64,000 bases of DNA from Ophiura sarsii (GCA_035610835.1 CM069441.1:86687574-86751573), one strand, 5' to 3'; positions 46,572-58,086 are shown, counted from the first letter of the stretch. A program made the numbers and translations. Notes: generated from the sequence alone by a model not told the origin.

Positions 46572-46956
46572 GGAGTCTGAAGATGAAATGGTAAACGACG
46601 AGGAGGAAAGAAGTTCAAGTTCAGAAGAATCGGACGATGATATGCCCGAAGAAAAAGTCAACCAGTCAAAACTGAAATCTAGCGAATCAAAAGCGGCAAA
46701 AGATAGAACTTCAAAATCAGAAGATAAAACAAAAACTAAATCAAATACTACTGCTGACAGGACTAGTTCTGAAAGGGAAAAGCATACAAATGTTATTCAG
46801 CATGCCGAAGTGTCAAGCACGACAACGCCAGCATCTTCGGAAGAGGACTCCCATAGTGATGATGATAGTGATTCAAGGAAACTTCTCCAAGGCTATGTTG
46901 CTAGGAAATATTTACTTATTGCTACTAATGAAGGAGAAAAGTGGTATGAGAGCCAG
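46572..46956 (+). CDS. CEBPZ: CEBPZ exon 3 (acidic, low complexity)
   Basis: Acceptor ATAATAG|GG, donor CAG|GTAAGA. A Ser/Glu/Lys-rich disordered region (RSSSSEESDDDMPEE) precedes the conserved motif EGEKWYESQ, whose KWY is retained in vertebrates. Leaves in phase 0. Confidence 0.9.
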
Positions 46957-47335
46957 GTAAGATTAGTAGTGCTATCAGTATGTCAACATCGCTAACATCC
47001 CGACATGTCAACATACTTTACACAATTTGGACACAAAAAAAGATAAATAAATAATTTTACTGAAGACTGGGGGTGAAAAAAATGCCAAACCTGTCCCCAT
47101 TCCATCCGCTAAAGCACACATACAATGCTGATTCCTTTAACATGCATAGATGTTGACATATACATTCGTATATTCAAATATTTTCAAGAAAAAGGGTAGG
47201 TTTTTGTCAAACTCCTGTCATTATTTTACCTATTTAGGGGGCCCAAATGGGAGAGAAAACATGTGAAATCCTCAAGAATGTTTAGATTGTAACAAGATTT
47301 TTCTGATTTGTTAATTCTTTACCCAAATATTACAG

Positions 47336-47447
47336 TATTCAAAGAATTCCTCCAACCAGTTTAAACTGGCCAATGCATCTGTTGTATCTGAATATCATAA
47401 ATTAGCAGCCAGACTTGATCAAGATGAGGTGGCACTGTATGTTTCAA
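47336..47447 (+). CDS. CEBPZ: CEBPZ exon 4
   Basis: Acceptor TATTACAG|TAT, donor TCAA|GTAAGT. Encodes YSKNSSNQFKLANASV and the helix EYHKLAARLDQDEVALYVS. Leaves in phase 1. Confidence 0.9.
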
Positions 47448-47498
47448 GTAAGTAAACCCTCTAATGTGTAATCCATAAGCAAGTTTGATTTCTACAAA

Positions 47499-47936
47499 TG
47501 TGATGCGATCTGTGAAAACCCGTCGGATGTCGCAAAATGTGAACTAGGGATTATGGTAAAATTGAAATTAAAAAAATCAATAAAAAGAAAATCTATTTTT
47601 TTATAGATTTTTTTAAAGAAAATTAACTTCCAATACTTTGTGTCATCATCTTTATGAAATTTCACCTTCAAAAACTTACTAAAGCCACTTTTAGCATTAA
47701 CCTTATAATGTTATTCTATTGAATTTATGTATCTTTATTGGCCTGTTTTTATGATTTCTTGTTTTGTAGCTTTTTATGACATCACAGCATCATTCACTCA
47801 TAATTTTTTTTGTAGTGATCGTAGAAAAACGATCGAAACAGTTCTGTAATCAGCACAGTGTTAGCTTTCTTATGATATGAATATCTCCAATATGAAAAAT
47901 GCCACCATGTGGCGGTTTTTCACAGATCGCATCACA
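47499..47936. mobile_element. TIR element in CEBPZ intron 4
   Basis: Ends TGTGATGCGATCTGTGAAAA and inverse, with TIRs of about 26 bp. AT-rich centre. No clear target duplication. Confidence 0.75.
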
Positions 47937-48394
47937 AATATGTTGTATTTGAATAAAATCATGGATACTCAATCACTGTGAGAGTTTTTGAATAAGTGAA
48001 GTGAGTGGTCCGATTTAAGATGTGGTTTTCCATTGATAGCTAATGCTTTCTTAACACATATACATTGATTTTTAAAAACAAAAATCAAAACAAAAATCAT
48101 CTTATATAGAGTCAATCTAAAAACTGTTAATTAAAAAGATCCAACCAAAACTAACTAATAAGACAACATTATGATTGTGCTGTAGCTATTCAAGATGATC
48201 GCGTGCATAAAGATTCAGTTATTACTGGAAATGTGCTGTTTGAATGAATTGATAGCCATCTAAAATGTATAACATTGTATTGGTGTACTGAATGGCACCA
48301 CTCTAAATCACATATACCCAAACCTGATTGTTTAATCTAACCTTGACTTAAGTTATATGCATTTGTCCCATCTCTTCCAACTGTCTCCTTTCAG

Positions 48395-48651
48395 CTACAT
48401 CTGGAGATGCCAGCAGCAAAGCCGAGTGGATGCGTAAAGTGGTAGCCTCAGGGGTGTTATCAGACAAGATAGCAGCCCTCGTACTAAAGACTCAAAAGGC
48501 TCCGCTACACAACGCGCATAGTTTGGACGTTGTGCTGAATATGGTGAGAAAGAAGGGCAGGAGAGAGGCTGTATTGGCTCTAAATCAAGTCAAACAACTC
48601 TTCATGGAGGAACTGATGCCGGATGACAGGAAACTTAAATCGTTCTCTCAA
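48395..48651 (+). CDS. CEBPZ: CEBPZ exon 5
   Basis: Acceptor CTTTCAG|CT, donor CAA|GTAAGT. Encodes KAEWMRKVVASGVLSDKIAA and LDVVLNMVRKKGRREA, the start of the conserved helical-repeat core, ending MPDDRKLKSFSQ. Leaves in phase 0. Confidence 0.95.
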
Positions 48652-48779
48652 GTAAGTGTGAATATATTAGAAATTAAAGTAAATAATACATGAGCATAAA
48701 ATAATATCGGTTTGAAAACTTGCATTATAGTGACAGTTTACCTGATCAAACCGATCAACTTGATGAAAACTAGTTTGAT

Positions 48780-48925
48780 AAAGTCAGTTCCAAATTGGTG
48801 AACTTGTTTACAGTAGGGAATTAATACAGAATATCTCCCATGATGCAAGGTGAACCTGATGTGTGCATAAGCTAAAATAGTGCATGTACGCTTGGATTAC
48901 TTTTGCGTTCAGAGAGATAAAAACA
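48780..48925 (+). repeat. Copy of the dispersed repeat of 6878-7600 in intron 5
   Basis: CAGTTCCAAATTGGTGAAC and TACGCTTGGATTACTTTTGCG match parts of the inverted cluster at 6.9-8.7 kb. Confidence 0.55.
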
Positions 48926-49175
48926 CATTTTAATGAAGCTGATTGTTTTGATTCCCTTCTATAGCAGTAGTGAAGAAGAGGAAGGGCATTTTCTGATATG
49001 GCCCCATCACTTGAAATCAAACAAGCTTTTATTGTTATGACTTCATATGAAAGTTCACCAAGGTTGATATTATGGTAGAAACAAATGTGTATCTGGTAGT
49101 TTGGTATACATTTTCAATAAGTGTTTTGCACATTATAACTATCTATCAGAAACATTGTCTTTGATCAGACATTAA

Positions 49176-49329
49176 GGGATTAAATCATGTTTCAGCGTTG
49201 TGCATCACCAATCGACAATGGTGTTCGCGCGTCTGCATGGTTTATTTCACGAGGGCAACGCCCGAGTGAAATAAACACGCAGCACGAGCAGAACGTGAGT
49301 TGTCGATTGGTGAAACATGATTTAATCCC
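49176..49329. mobile_element. 154-bp foldback in intron 5
   Basis: The arms start GGGATTAAATCATGTTTCA and, inverted, are the same. They include matching CACCAATCGACAA and TTTATTTCAC segments around a GGGCAACGCCC centre. Complementary over most of its length. 49330-49640 contains further CAACAACG/CGTTGT motifs. Confidence 0.8.
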
Positions 49330-49791
49330 GTTCAACAACGACTAGGGATTTGAACGCCATTTCATATATAGACAATGCAAATAAGAACATTATTTTAATG
49401 CAGGCCTACTTCATTATTAACAATTTCATTCAATTATCAAAAAACTGAAATGACCAAACTAACCTATAATTAAGTTCCTGTAAGTTTCAAAACTCGATGA
49501 AAACAGTTGGCATGGTCATTCCAAAAACAACACACATTGCGACTGCGTATACAGTATCCGCATGGTGCGGATCGATCGGCGCGATGGTTGCCCATAGCAG
49601 CGTTGTTTAACTCAAATCGACAACGCTTTGCTACTGTACTTAAGGTATGGGGAAGTTGTTGAACTGCTTATAAATCATAGATAAATATAGAGTAGGTAAC
49701 ATTGATTGGAAGTTTCTACTACAATTTGTAACACTGTGTGAGTGGGTGGAACATTTGAATAATTAATCATGATCATTGCTTTGATTTGCAG

Positions 49792-49920
49792 CACCCATTC
49801 TCGGATCTTGACAAGATGTCCCGTGGGAAGGCTAGAGATGAGAGGGATAGGCGACTGTTGTACTGGTACTTTGAAGCTCAGCTGAAACAGAAGTATGAGG
49901 CATTTGTGGCATCTTTAGAG
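49792..49920 (+). CDS. CEBPZ: CEBPZ exon 6
   Basis: Acceptor TTTGCAG|CAC, donor GAG|GTTAGT. 43 codons, phase 0 at both ends. Encodes HPFSDLDKM and RDRRLLYWYFEAQLKQKYEA, the family's conserved WYFE(A/H)QLK motif. Confidence 0.95.
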
Positions 49921-50452
49921 GTTAGTATTCCAGAATTGCCCCCACCCACAAGGATAATTTTGTAATACCCTTCACATTGTAGATTTATACACACATAGTG
50001 TTTTGGTTATTCCAAAATAGTGCTTCGTTTTCTTTTTGAAATTTTCATGTAATCCAAGTGTTTATGTTAAGAAGTACACAAAATGAGAAAGAATTATGGA
50101 ACTACTCCAGGACCCATGTCTTTGTACGCTGTTGACTGTAACACACACAGGTTCAGCCACTGGTAAGGTAGAATATGGATTTGTTACCAGTAGATTACAT
50201 CATGGAAGAAAGATAATATGGGTCAATTAAAGGTTTACATTTGGATTAACCATATAGGCAGGGTAATCACTCTTTCCGTCAAGTGTTTCAGTACCTGACC
50301 CTGTCCACCAGTATAATTTTATGATGTGAACATTGTTTTGTTTGCAGTCTACAAGAAATAGAGGCCCCACGTTTGAACCCTGCCAAATTGAATCTTTAAA
50401 TTTGCTAGCTTACTAGAAATAATACATGTTATACCATTACTTTTGTTTCCAG

Positions 50453-50542
50453 ACTATGTGTCATGACAATGTCTCAGCGGTGAAGCAGAAAACACTGGCT
50501 GTAATGGAGGAATTACTAGCAGCCAAACCAGAACAGGAAAAG
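50453..50542 (+). CDS. CEBPZ: CEBPZ exon 7
   Basis: Acceptor TTTCCAG|ACT, donor AAG|GTAGGT. 30 codons, phase 0 at both ends. Encodes CHDNVSAVKQKTLAVMEELL and the KPEQEK motif. Confidence 0.95.
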
Positions 50543-50659
50543 GTAGGTAATAGACTTCAAATCAAAGTGGTCTGAAAAAAGGTTTGATGACTTCTCAACT
50601 GGTTGGTCCCAATTGGTTGTAATGTATGTGATTATACAGTGGGAAGTTGGGAACTATAC

Positions 50660-50890
50660 AGTGGGAACTAATATTGTTAAAGCTGACATTTTTGCGTAGG
50701 TTTTATTTTTTCGTGTTTTTCGCACAAAATATTTTCCCGCGAAAATTATAACACACGAAAATATTGTTTTCAACATTCATGCAGTGCATCCAGAAGGTCG
50801 CCCGCGAAAAAAAAATGCGGGAAATGCATATGATATCAAAATGCGGGAAAATATCTTTACGCGAAAATATTGGCTTTTACAGTAACTACC
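50660..50890. repeat. CGCGAAAAT-rich repeat in intron 7
   Basis: Multiple CCGCGAAAA/TTTTCGCG motifs end in GGCTTTTACAGTAA. A similar arrangement (ACGCGAAAATTACC...TTTTACAGTA) is at 56300-56505 in intron 11, so this is a dispersed family. 50891-51890 has no supported feature. Confidence 0.55.
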
Positions 50891-51890
50891 AATTAGGCCA
50901 AAACAAAAAATGTTTGTTTGCCCTCCGCGACCGACCAAAAATAAGAAAATCTTGAGTTGCTATTTTTTAATTTTTTAAAAATCTTTCTGTTGCCGTCATA
51001 AAATGTCAATAATTATTTAATAATTATCAAAATTTCATTTTCTATACATTGTACATTGGCCTATAATTATGTCAAAATGGTTTGTAGGATACAATATATT
51101 TCAAAATAATCATGTCCTCGTCATGTCTCAGAAATGTCTCTGGTCTGCTATCGGGAACCATTATTGTTCTCACTTTAATCAAATTGATAAACCTTGATTC
51201 CACTGTTATGCATATGCCCAAGATTTACTCAAGCATTTAACCCAGTCAGACAAGGTACTCTTTAACAGAATTCCAGAACATTAATTGGGAGCATGAACAC
51301 TATGCATAAATGAACATCCAATCAGACACCTTGGTACTTGTTACCAAGGAGTAAAAGATGGATTAAGAACAAAGTGTTTACCAAGTATGACACATTTTCA
51401 AGTTCACAGCGTCTTTGCCATATATGCTTAAAAATATTGGCAATTATTTGTTTTGATTATAATTTAGAACTATTTTAAGGGATATGAAATTAGTATATGT
51501 GGAGTGATCAAGCGAAATAAGTCGCATGTCGTCAGTTTTGAAATTTGATATTTGTCCATTATTCCAAAGCAGGTGAAAAATGCTACAGTATCGTCCAAAC
51601 CCCACTAAAATTGAACTTCAAGATTTGAAGTTACAAACAGTACTGAGAAAACAAATTAAAACACTATAATTTGTCACTTTATTTTACCTATAACTCAAAA
51701 TCAATATTTCCAATATATGACTAATTCTGCCAGATCGGGTCATATATTTGTGACCCAACATGAGTAAATGAAGCACAAAGCTGCAGTAGCTAATTTGATT
51801 TAAGGGCACAAATGTGGGACACGGTCATAATTAGTCAAATTCATATCAAGTCGTATTTCTGATCTTATTATCCTTATTGTTCCCACATAG

Positions 51891-51975
51891 GTACTGTTAT
51901 CACAACTAGTAAACAAGATTGGTGATCCTGATAATAAGGTAGCATCAAAAGCTGTGTACCTCCTGCAGAAACTAG
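51891..51975 (+). CDS. CEBPZ: CEBPZ exon 8
   Basis: Acceptor CACATAG|GTA, donor CTAG|GTATGT. Encodes VLLSQLVNKIGDPDNKVASK, the best conserved block of the family (VNKLGDP in vertebrates). Leaves in phase 1. Confidence 0.96.
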
Positions 51976-52308
51976 GTATGTAGTGTGTATGGATTCATTG
52001 CACAAGTGTTTTCATTTGGTTTAACTTGAGGCACTTGTAATACTTAGGATTTTATATTATTTAAAACAATGTATTGAAACAATGTTGATATGAAATCCCT
52101 TTAGATTAAAGGGGGTGTCCAGCAAGCACAAGAAAAATAATTATCGCGCCCATATTGCGTAATTATATAGAACAAAACATACTAATGACAAAAACGAATA
52201 AAAACTGCCATCTCTAAACATACAATTTTTTTAATTTGCGGCGATCGAAAGTCCAAGGTGTCAAAGGCGTTTTTATTCATTTTGTGATAAGTATGATGTT
52301 TTGTTCTA

Positions 52309-53427
52309 CAGGGTGTCCCAAAAGTCTATGCACGTTTTTGAAGAGTCATATCTCATGATATATAAATTATATGGTATAAATTTAACTATATTTTGATAGA
52401 CGAGATTTGGGAAATTGTTTTGATATCAAACACAACCCTATTGGTGAACCCACAACATTATGAAACTGGTTGTAAGTTTTTTGCCGTGTGCCAGACCCAC
52501 CCATACCACCCATACCACACATTGTTGCTAAAATCAGGTGCGCATAAATTAACGGTATGAGAGCAACGTTGCGCATTAGTCACAGTGTACTGCTTACATT
52601 TCAACGTTAATGTTATTACCAAACTTGGTTACTCACAACATAAATAGGCGTAGTAACTAGTAGACAACATTGCACAGCAAAAGTTTTCATTCAAGATGGT
52701 TTACAGCATAGATAAGCGAATACAAATTGTATAGTTCTACGCTGAAACAAATTCAGTTCAACTTACTCAACAAAAGTTCAGAAAATATTTCAAAGTGAAA
52801 CGCGCACCAGGAAGAATATCCATTCTAAAGTTGGTTGATACATTTTTGAACAAAGGAACTGTGCATGATTTGTCTCGATGTGGTAGAAAAAAGACTAAAA
52901 CAACCTTTGATGAGGCCTTCAAGCAGCATTTAAAAAATCCGGTAAGTTTAAATTTTGACATGTTTGATAGCTGTGGATGTGTGTGTTCACTTTTCTGTTA
53001 CATTATTCAATTTTTTAGGTCTGTGTTTTTGCAATAGCGCACGTCTCTGTATAAATGAAAAACATTTTAACTAGATTTCACTATAGAAACGAACATTATG
53101 TGTGATATAGTTTGTTATAATGATGGGATCACTGTAATGTAACATTTTAAATATTACAATTGACGGATCACTTTCCGTGTAACCAACTCTACCCGTCTTT
53201 TTGTTAATCTCAATAGGTATGGATTTATGAAGTATAAAATTATATTTTTGCAGTAATACATATTTTACTTCTAGGGTGGCATTACAAGCAGATGTTACTC
53301 CAATGTTTGGTATCAAAATTATTTCCCACATCTCCTCTTTCTAAATATGTATTCATATTTTCAAAACAACTTATATTTTGTGAAATACAAAGCTTCAAAA
53401 TCGTGCATAGACTTTTGGGACACTCTG
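52309..53427 (+). mobile_element. Mariner/Tc1-like element with transposase remnant, nested
   Basis: Ends CAGGGTGTCCCAAAAGTCTA and, inverted, CAGAGTGTCCCAAAAGTCTA, with TA on both sides. Its 1119 bp include a fragment encoding the N-terminal DNA-binding part of a transposase. The catalytic domain is not present in any frame, so it is a deletion derivative. Confidence 0.88.
52697..52942 (+). pseudogene. Transposase N-terminal (helix-turn-helix) remnant
   Basis: Reads MVYSIDKRIQIV, then a TAG stop, then QLTQQKFRKYFKVKR, SILKLVDTFLNKGTV and DLSRCGRKK. This is the order seen in the HTH domain (DUF4817-type) at the start of many mariner-like transposases. Broken by the stop and truncated after about 82 codons. 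Confidence 0.7.
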
Positions 53428-53849
53428 TATATAAGTATGCGATTTGGGCTCGATAATTATTTTTCTAACATATAATGCTCAATGATGTGCTTGCGGGACA
53501 CCTCCTTTAATAAATGTTAATTTTGTTTTCTATTATAAATACCATTACATGTGGTGTGAAAACTTCCAAAATAATAAAGCAATCATGAAAGGGTTTGGTA
53601 GTGAGGGTCTGGGAGCCTAGGAGACCCAAAGAAGGAAAGACTAGAAAAATGTTTTGGATGTCTAGTTCGCTAAAATTTCAAAACAGAACGGAGAAAACGA
53701 CACTTTGATTGATGCATTATAAGCATCAATTTAATCATGCTTGCATGAATATAAATGTACAAGGTTTTTATTCAGCTGGTGAATACATTGACATTGATAC
53801 TAGTTGATATATCATTACGAAGTTTACAATGTGTTTTGTTGCATTTCAG

Positions 53850-53934
53850 TTGAAACCCAAACCGCTATGAAAGCAGTGGTTGTAAAAGAAGTGGAGCAGG
53901 TGCTATACAGGGTCAATATCAGGCAGAAAGCACA
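53850..53934 (+). CDS. CEBPZ: CEBPZ exon 9
   Basis: Acceptor CATTTCAG|TT, donor CA|GTAAGT. Encodes METQTAMK-like helix then VVKEVEQVLYRVNIRQKAQ (vertebrate EVERLLFRSNI). Enters in phase 1 and leaves in phase 2. Confidence 0.94.
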
Positions 53935-53981
53935 GTAAGTCAGCTGACTGACATATCGCCGCTGTTTTTTTAAAACCTCAT

Positions 53982-54599
53982 GTGTTTCTGGCCCTTCAGC
54001 ATAAATGTAGTAAAACTGCCCATCAGTTATGCATAGGAAATGTTGCTTTATACATGTTCAGGGGGAAGAGCACTTGTAAGATTTTGATAGATGTGTTTTG
54101 GCCCTTGAACATGTTAAGATCAGACTGCCCAAAGGTTATACATAGGAAGTATTACTTTATACATGCTGAAGGGCTGCATGGAGATATGAGGTTTGACAGG
54201 ACAGCAACGATAACTATGTCAAGAGATTTGGTCAAAAATACCATATATTTGGCATTTATAGTTGGTGTCATTAACCTTCAAATAAGCATGGGTATGCTGC
54301 GTCAATCCGAACTGATTTCCCACGTTTTACAAATGTTCATTCTACATGTACATGCACAATGCACGTACGTGAGCTTTGAGGGCGAGTATCCAAAATCCGT
54401 ATGGTTAGCATCCAGTGTGAAGACAAAAGTTTCAGGTTATTTTAGAGGAGGTATTGTTTCAAAATTATTTGGTCTTGCAGTCGGTTATCCTTCTGCTGAC
54501 TGCAATGGCATTCACAATTTCATTTATAAAGACAGGGTTTGGCTCTCAAGTCAATGTCATTTTAGATGTGCAACTCTCCTAAAGAGATTAATTGAGTAA
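53982..54599 (+). other. 205-codon open frame in intron 9, not recognised
   Basis: Open from ATG 53982 to TAA-type stop at 54599. The first third contains a diverged tandem duplication of about 115 bp (CATAGGAA(A/G)T...TTTATACATG at 54028 and 54143). No domain is recognised, composition looks non-coding, and the length is near what chance allows in this much sequence. Listed because it is the longest unexplained ORF outside the satellite. Confidence 0.2.
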
Positions 54600-54684
54600 G
54601 TTGATAGTGTCTTGCTGTTTTCTGTATCAGTTTGTGGTCATTTCTTAATCTTTTATTTCCACTGATTTTTTGTTACACTTGCAG

Positions 54685-54781
54685 GTACTATGCTATGTGT
54701 TTTCTCAACCAAATCATCTTGACACATGAGGACGCAGAATTGGCTTCCAAACTCATCCTCATGTATTTCTCATTCTTTAAG
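54685..54781 (+). CDS. CEBPZ: CEBPZ exon 10
   Basis: Acceptor TTGCAG|G, donor AAG|GTAAAT. Encodes QYYAMCFLNQIIL and EDAELASKLILMYFSFFK. QYYA(I/V/M)CFLNQ marks the CBF/Mak21 domain. Leaves in phase 0. Intron 10 (54782-55582) shows no supported feature. Confidence 0.96.
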
Positions 54782-55582
54782 GTAAATGACAATAATTGAA
54801 TGGGGCTTTGTAGCATACTGAAAAAAGTATGTCAATTCTTCAAATAGATTTTAGCAACTATTCAGTTGTCTACGTCAATGGATTGTGCTTGATCCAGCAT
54901 GTATAACTGTTGCTTGTTTGATGACATCATCAATGACAATTTCTTTCAAATGAGTACAACGTTCCTTGGATATTAATATTATTAAGAAACAGGGTCCAGT
55001 ATAAATGCCAAAGTTAAGTAGATAACATACTGTTTTGTTGTCAAATAGATAAATTCTATCAAACGGTATGAACATACACTCATCATCTGGCATCCAATAA
55101 CTTTGATGTCAAATTGTGTATCAAGCGCAATTATATCTACCAATGGAAGCCAGTGCCCTGTGTCAGCAGTCTGAACATTTCATATTCAGTGGTAGCACTA
55201 GGTGTAATTTTGGTGCCTGTGTCTCACCAAAATTCATTTGTGCCCCTATTTTTGAAATTGTCTGCAATTACGCTACTGCAGACATACCTTGATTGACAAA
55301 GGTGTTTTTTTACTCCCCATTTGTGCAATTTCTGCATTTTGACCTAGTGCTAACCCTGATCATAATGCTGAAAATTATTGAATCAAAGTGATGTTTACTT
55401 GGTCAAAGAGAATAAATTCATAAAAGGTGTAGGTAAAATATTTACTTTCTTCTGTGTAGTGACATCAGTGCATATTGCCTGTTATAGATACCATATTTGT
55501 TCACAACTGATGCCATTCCTCTTTGATTACAATGGAGTCTTAATTTTCCTATTTTTCTATAATTTGTTCCTTGAAAAATTAG

Positions 55583-55667
55583 GCCTGTACTAAGAAGAAG
55601 GACATCGATCAGAAGATGCTCAGTGCTGTACTGACGGGAGTCAACAGGGCATATCCATACGCAGATG
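55583..55667 (+). CDS. CEBPZ: CEBPZ exon 11
   Basis: Acceptor AAATTAG|GCC, donor GATG|GTGAGT. Encodes ACTKKKDIDQKMLSAVLTGV and NRAYPYAD, nearly identical to the vertebrate block. Leaves in phase 1. Confidence 0.96.
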
Positions 55668-55829
55668 GTGAGTATTTTCATATCGAAGCAGTTAAAATCA
55701 TTTCAAATTGAGAGGAAAATTTGGTTCAGTAAACTACTGCCCAACGGTATTTCAGTTTCTGCTTTATTCAAGTAAAACTAAGTAAGTTTGCAAGTCATCA
55801 AATCCAGTGGGAAAAATGTAATTTGATAA

Positions 55830-56247
55830 GGCCAAAAAAAAAAGGTTTGTCTCAAAGCTTGCGAAGGCTTCAAAATCGGGCGACGCACGCGGTTTTTTGT
55901 CTTCCATTTTTTTTTTTTTTTACATTTTTTTTTTATTTGTGTGTCAATTTTTACTCTTACTATTTGCAACCGTTGACACTTTCTGATATTGTTTTTTCTA
56001 TTTGAAATATATATTGTGATGTTGTTGTGTAAAGAACAATTGTGCAGCGTTTTATGAAGAACTGAGTCATGTAAAAGTTTGAGAAAAGGAAAATCTGCCG
56101 ATATTTTTAATAAAAACTCGAAATAAAAATTTGTATGGAAAAAAAAAAATTGATTTTACAATTTCCTGCATTTTAGACGCGGTATTTTGGCATTTCAAAA
56201 CCAATGCGCGCGCAAGCTTTGAGACAAACCTATTTTTTTGTTTGGCC
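55830..56247. mobile_element. Harbinger-like MITE with TAA duplication, intron 11
   Basis: Left end GGCCAAAAAAAAAAGGTTTG, right end (inverted) GGCCAAACAAAAAAATAGG. Both continue GTCTCAAAGCTTGCG. TAA at 55827-55829 and 56248-56250. Serves as the uninterrupted reference for the doubly interrupted copy at 25877. Followed by the CGCGAAAAT-type repeat at 56263-56510. Confidence 0.88.
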
Positions 56248-56721
56248 TAAGGTTTACTGTTTACTGAAACAGAAAAAAATGGCTATCACAATTAACAGTT
56301 CAGAGAACAATATCACAGCCATGCGTGGACATTTTTCGCACCTCATTAATTTTCGCGCTCCAAGCAGCTACGGTGAAAATAAAAACACATGAATAAGTCT
56401 ATGTAATGAACTTGCAAATTGCGAATTTAGAAACAAATGAAATGGCTGAAAATCAGCAAAGCGCGAAAATGTAATCACGCGAAAATTACCACTTTTACAG
56501 TAGATTCTTTGGTTTGTTTTTGGCATCTACTAGTCATTGTTATGAAGTGATGTTGTTTTTGTTCTTGTTTTTCAATGTGGAAGCCTGAAAGAAAATACTT
56601 TCAATATACCCGTCAATTGCAGGTAGTTAGCTGGTCCAACTAATGGCCCAAAATATTCAGTTAAACCTTGAAACATACCTGTAGTAGTATAATGTTTTTT
56701 AATTGTTCCTATTTTTTCCAG

Positions 56722-56836
56722 TTGATGATAGTAAAATGGAGGTAGAGGTCAATACACTATTTAAAGTGGTCCACAAGTCACCATTCAATATTGGTGTACA
56801 GTCACTGCTTCTGCTCAAACAAATCCTGGGATAAAG
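56722..56836 (+). CDS. CEBPZ: CEBPZ exon 12, with in-frame TAA near its 3' end
   Basis: Acceptor TTTCCAG|TT, donor AAAG|GTAAGA. Encodes VDDSKMEVEVNTLFKVVHK and VQSLLLLKQILG, then TAA (56832-56834), then AG completing the phase 2 end. The alignment to vertebrate CEBPZ is ungapped across the stop: QILG(stop)RYSISDR against QVMNSQQTISDR. The stop therefore replaces one residue, often Ser in relatives (a TCA-to-TAA change would suffice). Confidence 0.9.
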
Positions 56837-56877
56837 GTAAGAGGCAGCTATCATATTTTGTCCCAAAAATGAGTTAA

Positions 56878-57083
56878 CCCCCTGAGAACTACCGGCCGAT
56901 TGGTTAAAAGATGGATACATCATTTATTGCACCAATGAGAGACATTGTTAGAATAATTGTATCCCTGATAAAGATGGGAGTGAAACATTTTACAAGCTGC
57001 ATTTGAATTGGCTATTCATATGAGTACATCTTGTAATAAACCAATCAGATCCACTGTAAGATAGACAGGTAGACCCCGGGGGG
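56878..57083. mobile_element. TTAA-flanked short MITE in intron 12
   Basis: Left end CCCCCTGAGAACTACC and, inverted, CCCCCCGGGGTCTACC. TTAA at 56874-56877 and 57084-57087. 206 bp, non-coding. A CCC start is closer to classical piggyBac ends than the AGG-starting families here. Confidence 0.75.
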
Positions 57084-57555
57084 TTAACATTGTAGCATTT
57101 CACAGAAGTGAATTGATCACATGTACATTGCTCAGAGTGTCAGAAGTGGCAAAAAGGGAAAGAGGTTGTGTTTTTGAGCATCTGAGGAAATTTGCTGAGA
57201 AAAACCCTTGTTTTTGGTCTATTTTAGAAATCTATTTGTGATCATGTTATCTTACTTTGTATACAATTGGGCTTCTAAAGAAGTGACAATTTTTTCCTAA
57301 CAAGCGTTTTAGCGTTTTCAAGCCAAAGTCACCTTTGCTACAAAATCAGGGATTCTCAAGACCATAAAGATTAAACTCAAACACTACATAGTCAGAACTC
57401 AATGAAAATTCATCGATACAGGTTTAAGTTACTGCCATAAAGTTGTATTGCTATTAAAATAGGCTATTTGATTATGTTTTTATTTTATGAATTTGGCAGT
57501 GATTTAAGTTTTCTTTACATGATATGATATTTTTTCTATTTATTTCTGTAATCAG

Positions 57556-57696
57556 GTACTCAATCTCTGACCGTTCTACTCTGCCCTGTACAAGAAGTTA
57601 CTGGATCCAACCTTGGAGAATTCGCCTCGTCAGCCCATGTTTCTCAATCTACTATACCAGACTCTGAAGGCTGACGTACAAGTTAAGAGAAATAAG
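57556..57696 (+). CDS. CEBPZ: CEBPZ exon 13, with one-base deletion
   Basis: Acceptor TAATCAG|G, donor AAG|GTACCT (weak). In the incoming frame it reads YSISDR. One base is missing after CG at 57572-57573, and the conserved FYSALYKKLLDP and MFLNLLYQTLKADVQVKR continue in the next frame. In the downstream frame a TGA lies immediately before, so no alternative start rescues it. Confidence 0.9.
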
Positions 57697-58086
57697 GTAC
57701 CTGCTTATTTGAATAATTCTCCTGTTTTAAATGTTGTCAATAAATGGGTGGTGTTCTTGGATAACCTGGAAGTGATGATGTTAATGATATTGAAATTATC
57801 TGATAAATAACAATATGTTGAGAGCAGAACCGTTTTGATCATATTTTTTTTCAGGATCGATGCAATAAATATTTTTAAAAAGATTATAAATTTGTTGATA
57901 ATTGAAACAAAAAACTAAGAGTGTAGTCTAAGCACGATTCAAAGTAAAAAATGACAGGATATTTTAAATAAAATGTAAAAACTTCCCAGCTTAAATGATT
58001 GGTGATTGAAATTATGAACAGAATTGTTTAGGAATTTATTAAGTTTAATTTATTTTGTTTTTCTTTGAACTTGTCATACATTACAG

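Larger units (their letters stand above)
52110..53506. mobile_element. TTAA-target MITE (AGGGGGTGTCC family) interrupted by a mariner-like element
   Basis: Ends AGGGGGTGTCCAGCAAGCAC and, inverted, AGGAGGTGTCCCGCAAGCAC. TTAA at 52106-52109 and 53507-53510. Without the nested element (52309-53427) it would be about 276 bp. Matching ATAATTATCG segments lie inside both ends. Confidence 0.88.

Noticed and set aside
53982..54599. 205-codon ORF as an intronic gene
   Set aside because: No domain recognised, contains a diverged tandem duplication, length near the chance maximum for this much AT-rich sequence, and no sign of its own regulatory context.
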